The position numbers were made by a program, and so were the translations under genes. The notes under the pieces were generated by a model, which did no database searches, had not been told where the DNA came from, and saw only the letters and a list, made by a program, of their open reading frames with translations. This document shows, piece after piece, positions 19,463 through 27,681 of a DNA stretch of 64,000 bases (position 1 is the stretch's first letter; the number at the start of each line of letters is the position of its first letter). The DNA lies in contig MAAE01000062.1 in assembly GCA_002162675.1 (NCBI GenBank), positions 52,405 through 116,404 of the forward strand, read 5' to 3'. This stretch comes from Colwellia sp. 39_35_sub15_T18 (GTDB taxonomy: Bacteria > Pseudomonadota > Gammaproteobacteria > Enterobacterales > Alteromonadaceae).

Positions 19463-20563
19463 ATGCTAAACATCTATGCAGGCTCTAACGCCTTAAAAAC
19501 CATTCAAGAACACGGATTTAAACAAGAACTTTTCACTAATTTTCTCGGTGCAAGCGGTGGCCCTAAATGGTTTACGCTGTTCGGATTAGATAAATACCTG
19601 TTCGGTGAGTTTTTTAAAGAGCGTACTACCGAGCTGAACATTATTGGCTCTAGTGCTGGAGCATTTCGCGCTGCTTGTTTCGCTCAAAATGATCCTGTGG
19701 CCGCTATTTCTCGCTTAGCCAATAAATATGCTCGTACCGCTTATGCTGACAAACCTAGCGTCAAGGATATCTCAGATTCTGCTGTTAATATGCTCGATCA
19801 TCTTTTTGGTAACAATGGCATAAATGAAATAATCAACAATAAGATATTTAAAGCCCACTTTATCGTTGCTAAAAGCAAAGGGTTAACAAGTTATGACAAT
19901 AGGCTTGCTCAGGTCGCAGGCTTACTTGCCAGTATGTTGCTTAATAAAATAGATCGTAAGTTATTAGCTTTTCAATATGAACGCTATATTTATCGCCCCT
20001 CATCAAGTCACATAAAAATCAACGATCCTTATAATTTTTCTAGCCATTACATTGATTTTACCAAAGAAAATATTGGCTCCGCGCTATTGGCTTCAGGCTC
20101 TATTCCCTTGGTGATGTCAGGTATTAAAAATATTGCTAATTCCCCCAAAGGCACTTATCGAGATGGTGGTATTATTGATTATCACTTTGACTTTACCGTC
20201 GAGCATAAGCTTTTAGAACATGAACCCGTAAAACATAAATCAATCGAGCACAATAATAAAACCCAAGGGTTAACCCTGTATCCTCACTTTAGTCCGAAAC
20301 CGAAAGCGGGTTGGTTTGATAAAAATTCATCCCGTCAAGTGCTAGCGAAAAGCTACGAAAATACGGTACTGATAGTGCCGTCGTCAAAATTTATTGCATC
20401 ACTACCTTATAAAAAAATTCCTGATAGAAATGATTTTAAAAATTTAGCTACTGACACCCGTATAAAGTATTGGCTCACCGTATTAAGTGAAACTGACAGA
20501 TTGGCGGAAAGTTTAAATGAATTGATAATCAAGCAAGATTTGAGTCGCATACAACGATTTTAG
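19463..20563 (+). CDS. Patatin-like phospholipase family protein
   Basis: 366 residues. The patatin features are an oxyanion-type GASGGPKW (29-36), the nucleophile elbow GSSAG (62-66, Ser64) and the DGG motif in GTYRDGGIIDYHFDF. It is probably a cytoplasmic acyl hydrolase; no signal peptide is visible. A His/Glu/Lys-rich stretch (EHKLLEHEPVKHKSIEHN) looks like a small in-frame expansion after the catalytic Asp. The start is 3 bases after the peptidase stop with no clear Shine-Dalgarno, which suggests translational coupling. A truncated copy of its 5' end lies at 17811. Confidence 0.85.
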   Translation: MLNIYAGSNALKTIQEHGFKQELFTNFLGASGGPKWFTLFGLDKYLFGEFFKERTTELNIIGSSAGAFRAACFAQNDPVAAISRLANKYARTAYADKPSVKDISDSAVNMLDHLFGNNGINEIINNKIFKAHFIVAKSKGLTSYDNRLAQVAGLLASMLLNKIDRKLLAFQYERYIYRPSSSHIKINDPYNFSSHYIDFTKENIGSALLASGSIPLVMSGIKNIANSPKGTYRDGGIIDYHFDFTVEHKLLEHEPVKHKSIEHNNKTQGLTLYPHFSPKPKAGWFDKNSSRQVLAKSYENTVLIVPSSKFIASLPYKKIPDRNDFKNLATDTRIKYWLTVLSETDRLAESLNELIIKQDLSRIQRF

Positions 20564-20710
20564 TTATAAATTTACCATTAAACTTGCACGCATTGAATCA
20601 AGTTTTTTAGCAATGTAATGACTATGTAACCGATAATTATTTTTGCACATAACCCATTTATTTTAATGGCTTTATAGGGAATAATTTATTATCAAGAAGC
20701 TCTCGGTTCA

Positions 20711-20767
20711 GGTTTTCAGTTCCAGAAAAAACCTAAGCACCTACATCTGTGTAGGCAAAAACGTTAC
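20711..20767 (+). repeat. R3 repeat copy (stand-alone)
   Basis: AGGTTTTCAGTTCCAG...AAACCT hairpin, then CCTACATCTGTGTAGG hairpin, in the gap between the convergent patatin and VOC genes. The remainder of that 219-base gap shows nothing else. Confidence 0.7.
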
Positions 20768-20782
20768 TATAAATTGGTTCCG

Positions 20783-21208
20783 TTACAAACCCGTGGCATT
20801 TTTTTGATATAACGCACATTGCGCGCCAGAGGGATCCTTAACAACGACGTATTTATCAGCGCCCATGGTTTTTATTTTAGTGACCAACTCACCGCCTTCT
20901 GTTTGCACAACAGCCACCGCAAGTTCAATATCTGCGACTAAAAAATAAGGCAGCCATGCTGCTGGCATATCTTCATTTGCACCTTTGGCATGGCAAATAC
21001 CGGTAACAAAACTATTAGACGATGTTTCCGATGATGCTTCGTTATCTTGGGAGCTCATGGCAAAATCTACATATTCTTCATCACCACAACTCATATTAAC
21101 CGTTTCGCTTTGCCAGCCAAGCACTTGTTGATAAAAGTGTTTTACTTGTTCGGCATTGGGTACCGACAAATCCATCCACGCCATATCACCTAGTTGATTA
21201 CTATACAT
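20783..21208 (-). CDS. VOC (glyoxalase/bleomycin resistance) family protein
   Basis: 141 residues. MAWMDLSVPNAEQVKHFYQQVLGW is the typical first beta-alpha-beta-beta-beta module, and PYFLVADIELAVAVVQTEGGEL begins the second. It ends DPSGAQCALYQ as VOC proteins related to YP_-type lactoylglutathione lyase-like proteins do. A Ser/Asp-rich insertion (SSQDNEASSETSSN) lies in the middle. It lies 15 bases downstream of the kinase gene, so they are likely an operon. Substrate unknown. Confidence 0.8.
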   Translation of the reverse strand: MYSNQLGDMAWMDLSVPNAEQVKHFYQQVLGWQSETVNMSCGDEEYVDFAMSSQDNEASSETSSNSFVTGICHAKGANEDMPAAWLPYFLVADIELAVAVVQTEGGELVTKIKTMGADKYVVVKDPSGAQCALYQKNATGL

Positions 21209-21223
21209 AAATTTCTCCTTTCG

Positions 21224-23092
21224 CTATAAACCTAATTTAATATTTTTAGGATTTTTAGGATAAAAGCGCTCGGGTAAGCTGCTGATATGCTCAAAAAAAC
21301 GGGTATCTTTATAGGGTAGTTTCATAAAGCCAGAAATACCAATGCCGTTAATCGTCGGCAATAATGAGATGATTTCAGCTAAACACTGGCGGAATTCATC
21401 TTCTTTGTCGTGATTAAGCAGCATTAAATAACTATGTATTTTTAAATGGCTTGGCAATACTTCAAAGATGATACAACCGGTATGATGAATTAAGTTAATA
21501 CGCGCTAATACCGCCATCATTTTATCCGGTAAATATAAATACTCATCGGGATCTTTGCCGTCTTCAAAGTAAGAATGTAAGCGCGTAATATCATCAATGT
21601 CAGCAACATCACTCACCTCGAACGCTATTTTTTGCTCTGGCTGTGCCACAAAGGGCTGACTTTGTTTATCGCGTTCAACATGCAGGGTGTTTCGAGCATT
21701 AAACAAACAACTCTTAAACACGCCAACGCGAAAAATGCCTTGAGCCAAATGGATCATATTATTCACGGCACTTTCAAAAGAGGTTTTTAAGTTAGGGTTA
21801 AACAAGGTTAAATTGGAATCTACATACACACCTTCTTTCGCCCAGCGAATGGCTAAACCACCCACCACAGGAAAATTACCTAAACGACTTAAAGCGGCAA
21901 CAAAAGCTTTTTCGTTATCTCCCATGCCCATTAAGTAATTTTTATAATACTTTTCTAATTGTACATCATCTATATCATTTAGATGATCACCGTTAGATTC
22001 TTCCCTGAGAAAAGACTTACGTGAGCCATAAACCACTGTGTCTATTTCTCCTTCTTTGTCAGACGCTTTCGCCTTTATCCAGACAGGAATAAGCGGTTCG
22101 ACTTTAATAATCGTTGGTTGCTCTGATAACACCAGTTGCTTTAAATAAGATAAGTTATTAAAAAAATAATCACCTGCTTGACAGCGTTTTTGTTTATCGT
22201 CACTCAACATCCCGGTTAGCACATTGGCTAGCATTTTTGGCAGCCCTAAGGAGTTAGGATTAATAATTTTAGTGCCATATCGACATGATTGCCCTGAAGC
22301 TATGGCGTATAAAGTGGCAGCTAAGCCTTGTTCGTCAAAACGCGGCGAAGACAAGCCACCACTAATTTGCTCAGGACCAATAAAATAAACATCCCCCAGT
22401 CTGGCATTAGTGTGTTGTAAATCGCTACTCATTAGGTCCATAACATTATTACTGGTACTTTGCCCTTGTATATCAAGCTGAGCAATAACCGATGATCCCC
22501 AGTCAATAAGCTGCACTATACCTGTCTGTTCATCAAAGACCACATTAGACGGTTTTATATCACCATGCACATAAGGCTTTTCTTGCGAAGGGTATTGATG
22601 AGCATTGCTAGCACGTAAGTAAATGAGTATCTCTGCAAGCTGAATAGCAATACTCACCACTAACTCAGGCGCTAACGGACCTTGTTGGTGAGAAAGTCGT
22701 TCTAAATCAATACCTGGAGCCCGACTCATTTGTAAAATTGATTGGCGTTTTATTTTTTGATAGTCAATAACTTTAGGAATTTGGCCATGACTTAATTGTC
22801 CTTGAATATCGGCTTCATCACTAAGCCGGTCTTGAACGTGTTGAGGTAAATTAGAGCGGGAAAATTTAAACACCACATCTTCACCAACCATGTTTATTGC
22901 TGAGAATACAAAGCCATAAGCACCTTTACCCAATAAGGCAATATTTTGGTAACCAAGCTGCTTTAATTGCTGCTGACAAAGCTCCACCCACTCTTTTAAT
23001 TTAGTTGCATCTTTATGATTAAGCAGATAAATAGATTGCTCTTCAGCAATATAAAAATGCTGAAGCTGCTTTTCTTGGTCGTTTTCAGACAA
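21224..23092 (-). CDS. Serine/threonine protein kinase with an uncharacterised C-terminal region
   Basis: 622 residues. The kinase domain spans roughly residues 45-320: glycine loop GKGAYGFV (55-62), Lys76 in VVFKFSR, Glu93, catalytic loop HGDIKPSN (176-183, Asp178) and DWG (197-199) in place of DFG, then GPEQ. HGD instead of HRD marks it as a non-RD kinase. About 300 residues follow that I do not recognise; they contain no obvious membrane segment and no PASTA or TPR pattern. The VOC protein gene lies downstream. Targets unknown. Confidence 0.8.
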   Translation of the reverse strand: MSENDQEKQLQHFYIAEEQSIYLLNHKDATKLKEWVELCQQQLKQLGYQNIALLGKGAYGFVFSAINMVGEDVVFKFSRSNLPQHVQDRLSDEADIQGQLSHGQIPKVIDYQKIKRQSILQMSRAPGIDLERLSHQQGPLAPELVVSIAIQLAEILIYLRASNAHQYPSQEKPYVHGDIKPSNVVFDEQTGIVQLIDWGSSVIAQLDIQGQSTSNNVMDLMSSDLQHTNARLGDVYFIGPEQISGGLSSPRFDEQGLAATLYAIASGQSCRYGTKIINPNSLGLPKMLANVLTGMLSDDKQKRCQAGDYFFNNLSYLKQLVLSEQPTIIKVEPLIPVWIKAKASDKEGEIDTVVYGSRKSFLREESNGDHLNDIDDVQLEKYYKNYLMGMGDNEKAFVAALSRLGNFPVVGGLAIRWAKEGVYVDSNLTLFNPNLKTSFESAVNNMIHLAQGIFRVGVFKSCLFNARNTLHVERDKQSQPFVAQPEQKIAFEVSDVADIDDITRLHSYFEDGKDPDEYLYLPDKMMAVLARINLIHHTGCIIFEVLPSHLKIHSYLMLLNHDKEDEFRQCLAEIISLLPTINGIGISGFMKLPYKDTRFFEHISSLPERFYPKNPKNIKLGL

Positions 23093-23200
23093 ATGCCACT
23101 CACTTTCTTTATTATTGAAATTAAAATCGCTATTTCAGACAAAATGATATTAACTAATATTACCTTTTATTGAAGTAAAAAGAACAATTTGGAAACAAAA

Positions 23201-23734
23201 ATGATAAAAAAACTATCGACAATTCTAGCGGTAATTATCGCATTGCCATTCATTGTCGCATTATTTGTACAAAGTGATTATGCCGTTGAGCGTGAAGTCA
23301 TTATAGAGCGGCCTAAAGCTGAGGTATTTAATTATATTAAGCATTTAAAAAACCAAGACAATTACAGTAAATGGGCCATGATAGATCCTAACATGAAAAA
23401 ATCCTTTCAAGGTGCTGATGGCACAGTGGGGTTTATTTCCGCATGGGACAGCAATAATGAAGAAGTAGGTCAAGGTGAGCAAGAAATTACCGGCATAATT
23501 GAAGGTGAACGAATTGACTTTGAGCTAAGATTTTTATCCCCTTTTGAGTCAACCTCACCTGCCTATATGCTCACTAAGGAAGTGACGAAAACAAGCACAA
23601 AAGTGAGTTGGGGCTTTCGCGGAAATATGGCTTACCCGATGAACTTGATGTTTTTATTTATGGATTTTGAGCAAATGATTGGTGATGATTTGCAGACAGG
23701 ATTAGATAAATTAAAAGTTGTGCTTGAAAAATAA
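23201..23734 (+). CDS. SRPBCC family protein (polyketide cyclase/START-like)
   Basis: 177 residues from the ATG at 23201, which has TTGGAAA upstream; the frame also opens at a TTG at 23189. An N-terminal hydrophobic segment (STILAVIIALPFIVALFV) is a membrane anchor or signal. It is followed by the SRPBCC start VEREVIIERPKAEVFNYI. WGFRGNMAYPMNLMFLFMDF near the C-terminus is typical of this membrane-anchored subgroup. Ligand and role unknown. It converges on bkdB across an inverted repeat. Confidence 0.8.
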   Translation: MIKKLSTILAVIIALPFIVALFVQSDYAVEREVIIERPKAEVFNYIKHLKNQDNYSKWAMIDPNMKKSFQGADGTVGFISAWDSNNEEVGQGEQEITGIIEGERIDFELRFLSPFESTSPAYMLTKEVTKTSTKVSWGFRGNMAYPMNLMFLFMDFEQMIGDDLQTGLDKLKVVLEK

Positions 23735-23758
23735 CTGACTAGTAACAGAAGTTATAGA

Positions 23759-23793
23759 TTACGAAGACACGCTCTGTATGCCTGTCTTCGTAA
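23759..23793. terminator. Inverted repeat between convergent genes, possible bidirectional terminator
   Basis: TTACGAAGACA and TGTCTTCGTAA are perfect 11-base arms around a 13-base loop. No long T-run follows on either strand, so termination is plausible rather than certain. Confidence 0.5.
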
Positions 23794-23855
23794 CTAAAAA
23801 TTCTACCTAAAATCCTTAGCTGAAACTTCACAGCTAAAAATTCATAGCTGAAACT

Positions 23856-25190
23856 CTAACTCATTTGAATGATCATGTTACTTGGTGTTTCAAGAAAAGA
23901 TTTCCATAAATTACAGAATCTTGCAATGCTACCACCATCAATAATACGGTGATCGCCAGACCAACTCACTTGCATAATACTGCGGGCTTCAACGATACCT
24001 TGCTCATTAAATCGTGGCAAATTTTGTAATTTACCTAAGGCCACTATAGCCGCTTCAGGCTTATTAATAATAGGTGTCGCCACCGTACCACCAATGGCAC
24101 CAATATTTGAAATGGTGATAGTGCCACCTTTTAAGTCGCTACTTTGTACTCGACCACTTCTAGCATCATTAGTTAACCGCGAGATGTCAGCAGCTAAGTC
24201 TATAATAGATTTAGTTTGCACTTGTTTAACGTTGGGCACGAGTAAACCAATTTTTGAGTCTACCGCCATACCGATATTGTGATCATTAAAATAGGTAAGC
24301 TCAGTGCAGTCTTCATTAACTTGGCTGTTAATCACGGGGAATTCTTTTAAGGCCAACGACATAGCTTTCATGAAAAATGGCATCATGGTGAGTTTAATAT
24401 CTTGCTGGGCCATGTCCTTAACCACAAGTGTTTCTTTAAGCGCTAAGCGCAACTTAATGAGCTCTGTCATGTCAATTTCTTCACAATAAGTAAAATGAGG
24501 AATTGTGCTAACAGAATCAGCCATAGTTTTCGCCATAACGGCCTTAATGCCCTTAATCTTTTCAACATAATGAGGTTCAACATAGCTAGGCTCAATACGT
24601 GTAGAAGAAGTTGCCGTTGTTGCGGGTATTAAACTACCACCTTGTTCAAAAGCAACGACATCATCCTTATAGACTCGGCCTTTTTTGCCTGAGCCTTTAA
24701 CTTCACTAATATTTACGTCTAACTCGCGAGCAACCCGGCGCACCGCAGGACTAGCAACGGCTTTGCCGTTTACTTTATTTGTTTTTTGCGCGAATAAATT
24801 CCCGCCTACAGGTTCAATTTTATCTTGCGCGGTTGAATTTTCACCTGCATTTTCATTGCTATCTTTCGTAGATGCATTTTCACCTGCATTGTCTGCGCCA
24901 CTAACAGCTCTAGAGCTATCAGTATTCATGAGGTCATCTGTTTTCATAGGGCTATCTACTTTCATAGAAAAGAGCGGTGCATGCACTTTCGCTATTTCCC
25001 CTTGCTTGTAGAATAGTTTTTCTATCACGCCAGAATACATTGCAGGGATTTGTACTAACGCTTTATCTGTCATTACATCAGCAATAGGCTGATCTTCGAC
25101 TATAGCGTCCCCTTCTTTTACCAACCATTCAACTAGCTCACATTCAACAATACCTTCACCAATATCAGGTAAAATAAAATCAATACTCAT
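23856..25190 (-). CDS. bkdB: Branched-chain 2-oxoacid dehydrogenase E2 (dihydrolipoyl acyltransferase)
   Basis: The transacylase core of the branched-chain 2-oxoacid dehydrogenase complex, which oxidises the keto acids of Val, Leu and Ile. The lipoyl domain has its Lys in VMTDKALVQIPA (K43). A long low-complexity linker follows, then the peripheral subunit-binding domain (ASPAVRRVARELDVNISEVKG) and the catalytic domain ending SWSGDHRIIDGGSIARF with the active-site His and Asp. The linker contains NAGEN-type repeats and a translated R2 repeat (PVGGNLFAQK, 24787-24810). It is third in the operon, 49 bases after E1 beta. No E3 gene is in view. Confidence 0.93.
   Translation of the reverse strand: MSIDFILPDIGEGIVECELVEWLVKEGDAIVEDQPIADVMTDKALVQIPAMYSGVIEKLFYKQGEIAKVHAPLFSMKVDSPMKTDDLMNTDSSRAVSGADNAGENASTKDSNENAGENSTAQDKIEPVGGNLFAQKTNKVNGKAVASPAVRRVARELDVNISEVKGSGKKGRVYKDDVVAFEQGGSLIPATTATSSTRIEPSYVEPHYVEKIKGIKAVMAKTMADSVSTIPHFTYCEEIDMTELIKLRLALKETLVVKDMAQQDIKLTMMPFFMKAMSLALKEFPVINSQVNEDCTELTYFNDHNIGMAVDSKIGLLVPNVKQVQTKSIIDLAADISRLTNDARSGRVQSSDLKGGTITISNIGAIGGTVATPIINKPEAAIVALGKLQNLPRFNEQGIVEARSIMQVSWSGDHRIIDGGSIARFCNLWKSFLETPSNMIIQMS
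24787..24810 (-). repeat. R2 repeat copy c, inside the bkdB coding sequence
   Basis: The minus strand reads TGTAGGCGGGAATTTATTCG followed by CGCA, the same core as intergenic R2 copies. It is read in frame as VGGNLFA in the inter-domain linker of the E2 protein. Confidence 0.8.
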
Positions 25191-25239
25191 ATTTTTTTCC
25201 TATTTATCTCATTAGCAACTATTAGTAACTATTAGTAAG

Positions 25240-26217
25240 TTAATAATTAATACTGCGTTTAATGGCTTCATAAATTTTTAAATGATCGGCAACATATTCT
25301 TTTTCAAGTGCCAAAGGGTATGGTGTATCTAAACCACAGACACGTTCTACTGGTGATTCTAAGTGTAAGAAACACTCTTGTTGAATCGTTGCCGCAATTT
25401 CACTGGCAAAACCTGCCGTTAACGGTGCTTCTTGGCTTACTAATAAACGACCCGTTTTGAGCACAGAATTAGCAATAGTTTCAATATCCCATGGCAATAT
25501 GCTTCGTAAATCAATCACTTCACAAGAAATACCATCATTCGTTGCTAAGTCAGCTGCTTTTTGCAGTATTTCCATTTGTGCGCCCCAAGCTAACAAGGTG
25601 ATGTCGCTACCTGTTTGCACAATTTCGGCTTTACCTAAGGGTAATTGGTAATCTTCTGTCGGTACTTCTCCCACCGATGCACGATATAAACGCTTCGGTT
25701 CAAAAAATATCACTGGGTTGTCGTCACGAATTGATGCTAATAATAAACCTTTTGCTTGATAAGGGTTGCGTGGAATAACCACTTTCAAACCGGGAGTATG
25801 CGCAAAGTAGGCTTCAGGTGATTGGCTGTGATATAAACCACCGGCAATACCACCACCATAGGGCGAGCGAATAGTGAGTTTACCGACATCAAACTCATTA
25901 CCACTGCGGTAGCGAAATTTAGCCGCCTCGTTAACTATTTGATCAAAAGCGGGAAAAATGTAGTCAGCAAATTGGATCTCCGCAATAGGACGAGAGCCTT
26001 GCGATGCTAAACCATTAGCAAAACCAATAATACCTTGCTCAACTAACGGCGTATTAAAGCAGCGGAGCTTGCCATATTTATCTTGTAAGCCTGAAGTTGC
26101 CCGAAAAACACCACCAAAGTGACCAACATCTTCACCAAAACATAAAGTGCTATCATCTTCGTCCATAGCAATATCAAGCGCGTTATTGATGGCGTGTAAC
26201 ATATTCATTTGAGCCAT
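25240..26217 (-). CDS. bkdA2: Branched-chain 2-oxoacid dehydrogenase E1, beta subunit
   Basis: Pairs with E1 alpha for the thiamine-diphosphate decarboxylation step. At 325 residues it is the expected length. [36 protein letters not shown] and [14 protein letters not shown] [13 protein letters not shown] are the conserved transketolase pyrimidine-domain segments, and [17 protein letters not shown] is in the C-terminal domain. Only two bases separate it from the E1 alpha stop, so translation is coupled. Confidence 0.94.
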   Translation of the reverse strand: MAQMNMLHAINNALDIAMDEDDSTLCFGEDVGHFGGVFRATSGLQDKYGKLRCFNTPLVEQGIIGFANGLASQGSRPIAEIQFADYIFPAFDQIVNEAAKFRYRSGNEFDVGKLTIRSPYGGGIAGGLYHSQSPEAYFAHTPGLKVVIPRNPYQAKGLLLASIRDDNPVIFFEPKRLYRASVGEVPTEDYQLPLGKAEIVQTGSDITLLAWGAQMEILQKAADLATNDGISCEVIDLRSILPWDIETIANSVLKTGRLLVSQEAPLTAGFASEIAATIQQECFLHLESPVERVCGLDTPYPLALEKEYVADHLKIYEAIKRSINY

Positions 26218-26219
26218 AA

Positions 26220-27401
26220 CTAAAATTTCCCCGCAGTAAATGGATAGGCTTCTGGGTATTTATTGATATGCGCTTTAACTTGTTCTAATTGCGCGGTTAA
26301 TTGCCTTGAAGGCACATCGTATACATCAGTGATTAAGGTATCGATATGAGGTTTATCGATTTTCTCAGAAACTTTCACCGCCGCTAATACTTTTTCTCTT
26401 AACGTTTCAAATAATGATTTTTCTTGTTCTTCATCCCACCAACCTTGTAACAACATCCAATTCTTCATGCGTAAAATAGGATCATTGGCCTGCCATTTTT
26501 CTTCTTCTTCACGAGTACGATAGCCCGAGGGATCATCTGAGGTAGAATGAGCGCCTAAACGATATGACATTGCCTCAATGAGCACCGGAGCATTTTCTTT
26601 TAACGCATAAGTACGTGCTGTTTGGGTTGCCTTAATCACCGCTAAGATATCATTGCCATCAACACGCAAGGTTTTAATGCCATAACCAACACCACGAGAA
26701 GCAATACCATTACCTCTAAACTGTTCATCAGACGGCGTTGAAATAGCATAACCATTGTTACGACAGAAAAAAATCACCGGTGCTTCTTGTACCGCAGCCA
26801 TATTTAAACCCGCGTGAAAATCCCCTTCGGAGGCAGCACCTTCACCAAAGTAGCAAAGAGTCACTTCATCTAAACCTTGCAACTTTTGTCCGTAAGCATA
26901 ACCAGTAGCTTGTGGGATTTGCGTACCTAGTGGCGAAGAAATGGTCATATAATTCAATTCACTTGAACCATAATGTATCGGCATTTGGCGACCTTTGCCT
27001 AAATCTTTTTCGTTAGAGAACATTTGGTTCATAAAGTTTTCAAGGCTAAAACCACGGAACATTAATGCCCCTTGCTCACGATATTGGCTCATGATCATGT
27101 CTTGCGACTTTAAGCCTGCTGCGCCACCGACACTGGCAGCTTCTTCACCTAATGCCGCCATATAAAAGCTTAAGCGACCTTGGCGTTGCGATGCCACCAT
27201 GCGTTCATCTAGTACGCGGTGAAAAGCTAAGGTTTTATATACTTTAACAGCAAGTGCTTCATCCATTTCAGGCATATCACTGCCTTCATAAACACTACCG
27301 TTTTGTTTTAATATTTTTAGCTCAGGAATTTCAACACTGCTACCATCAATAAAGGTAGGTTTATGTACTACCGGCCCATCATTATAAAGTTCACTACTCA
27401 T
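26220..27401 (-). CDS. bkdA1: Branched-chain 2-oxoacid dehydrogenase E1, alpha subunit
   Basis: The thiamine diphosphate-binding subunit, 393 residues. The ThDP motif [19 protein letters not shown] with the closing NN is intact. [16 protein letters not shown] is the phosphorylation-loop region typical of branched-chain rather than pyruvate E1 alpha. First gene of bkdA1-bkdA2-bkdB; a LiuR-like palindrome lies upstream. Confidence 0.94.
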   Translation of the reverse strand: MSSELYNDGPVVHKPTFIDGSSVEIPELKILKQNGSVYEGSDMPEMDEALAVKVYKTLAFHRVLDERMVASQRQGRLSFYMAALGEEAASVGGAAGLKSQDMIMSQYREQGALMFRGFSLENFMNQMFSNEKDLGKGRQMPIHYGSSELNYMTISSPLGTQIPQATGYAYGQKLQGLDEVTLCYFGEGAASEGDFHAGLNMAAVQEAPVIFFCRNNGYAISTPSDEQFRGNGIASRGVGYGIKTLRVDGNDILAVIKATQTARTYALKENAPVLIEAMSYRLGAHSTSDDPSGYRTREEEEKWQANDPILRMKNWMLLQGWWDEEQEKSLFETLREKVLAAVKVSEKIDKPHIDTLITDVYDVPSRQLTAQLEQVKAHINKYPEAYPFTAGKF

Positions 27402-27521
27402 AACATTCTCTTCTTGTATTGTGCCTACTTGTCACTGGCATATTACTGGCTATATCACTGACTAACGATTTTATTTTATGACGTTAGAAGTATAGCCAAT
27501 AATGCATAATAATCGCGTAAA

Positions 27522-27542
27522 ACTTTACCTTTACGTAAACTG
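27522..27542 (-). promoter_or_regulatory. LiuR-like palindromic operator upstream of the bkd operon
   Basis: The window strand reads ACTTTACCTTTACGTAAACT. It resembles the TTTACGTTTACGTAAA-type motif described for LiuR, a MerR-family regulator of branched-chain amino acid breakdown in Alteromonadales and related groups. A TATACT -10-like hexamer lies downstream on the minus strand. The match is from memory and by eye. The rest of the 280-base gap between bkdA1 and astE shows no gene. Confidence 0.4.
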
Positions 27543-27681
27543 ATACACAAGATTGTTCGGCAATGATATTGGTCTGTTTTTGTAAGAAATGAGCAAGAAT
27601 GTTTACAGTGTGAGGAGAAAAGGAAGATAGTTAAAGGTTAAAGTGATGTCTCTAGATGTTACATCACTTAAAGCATTAAAG

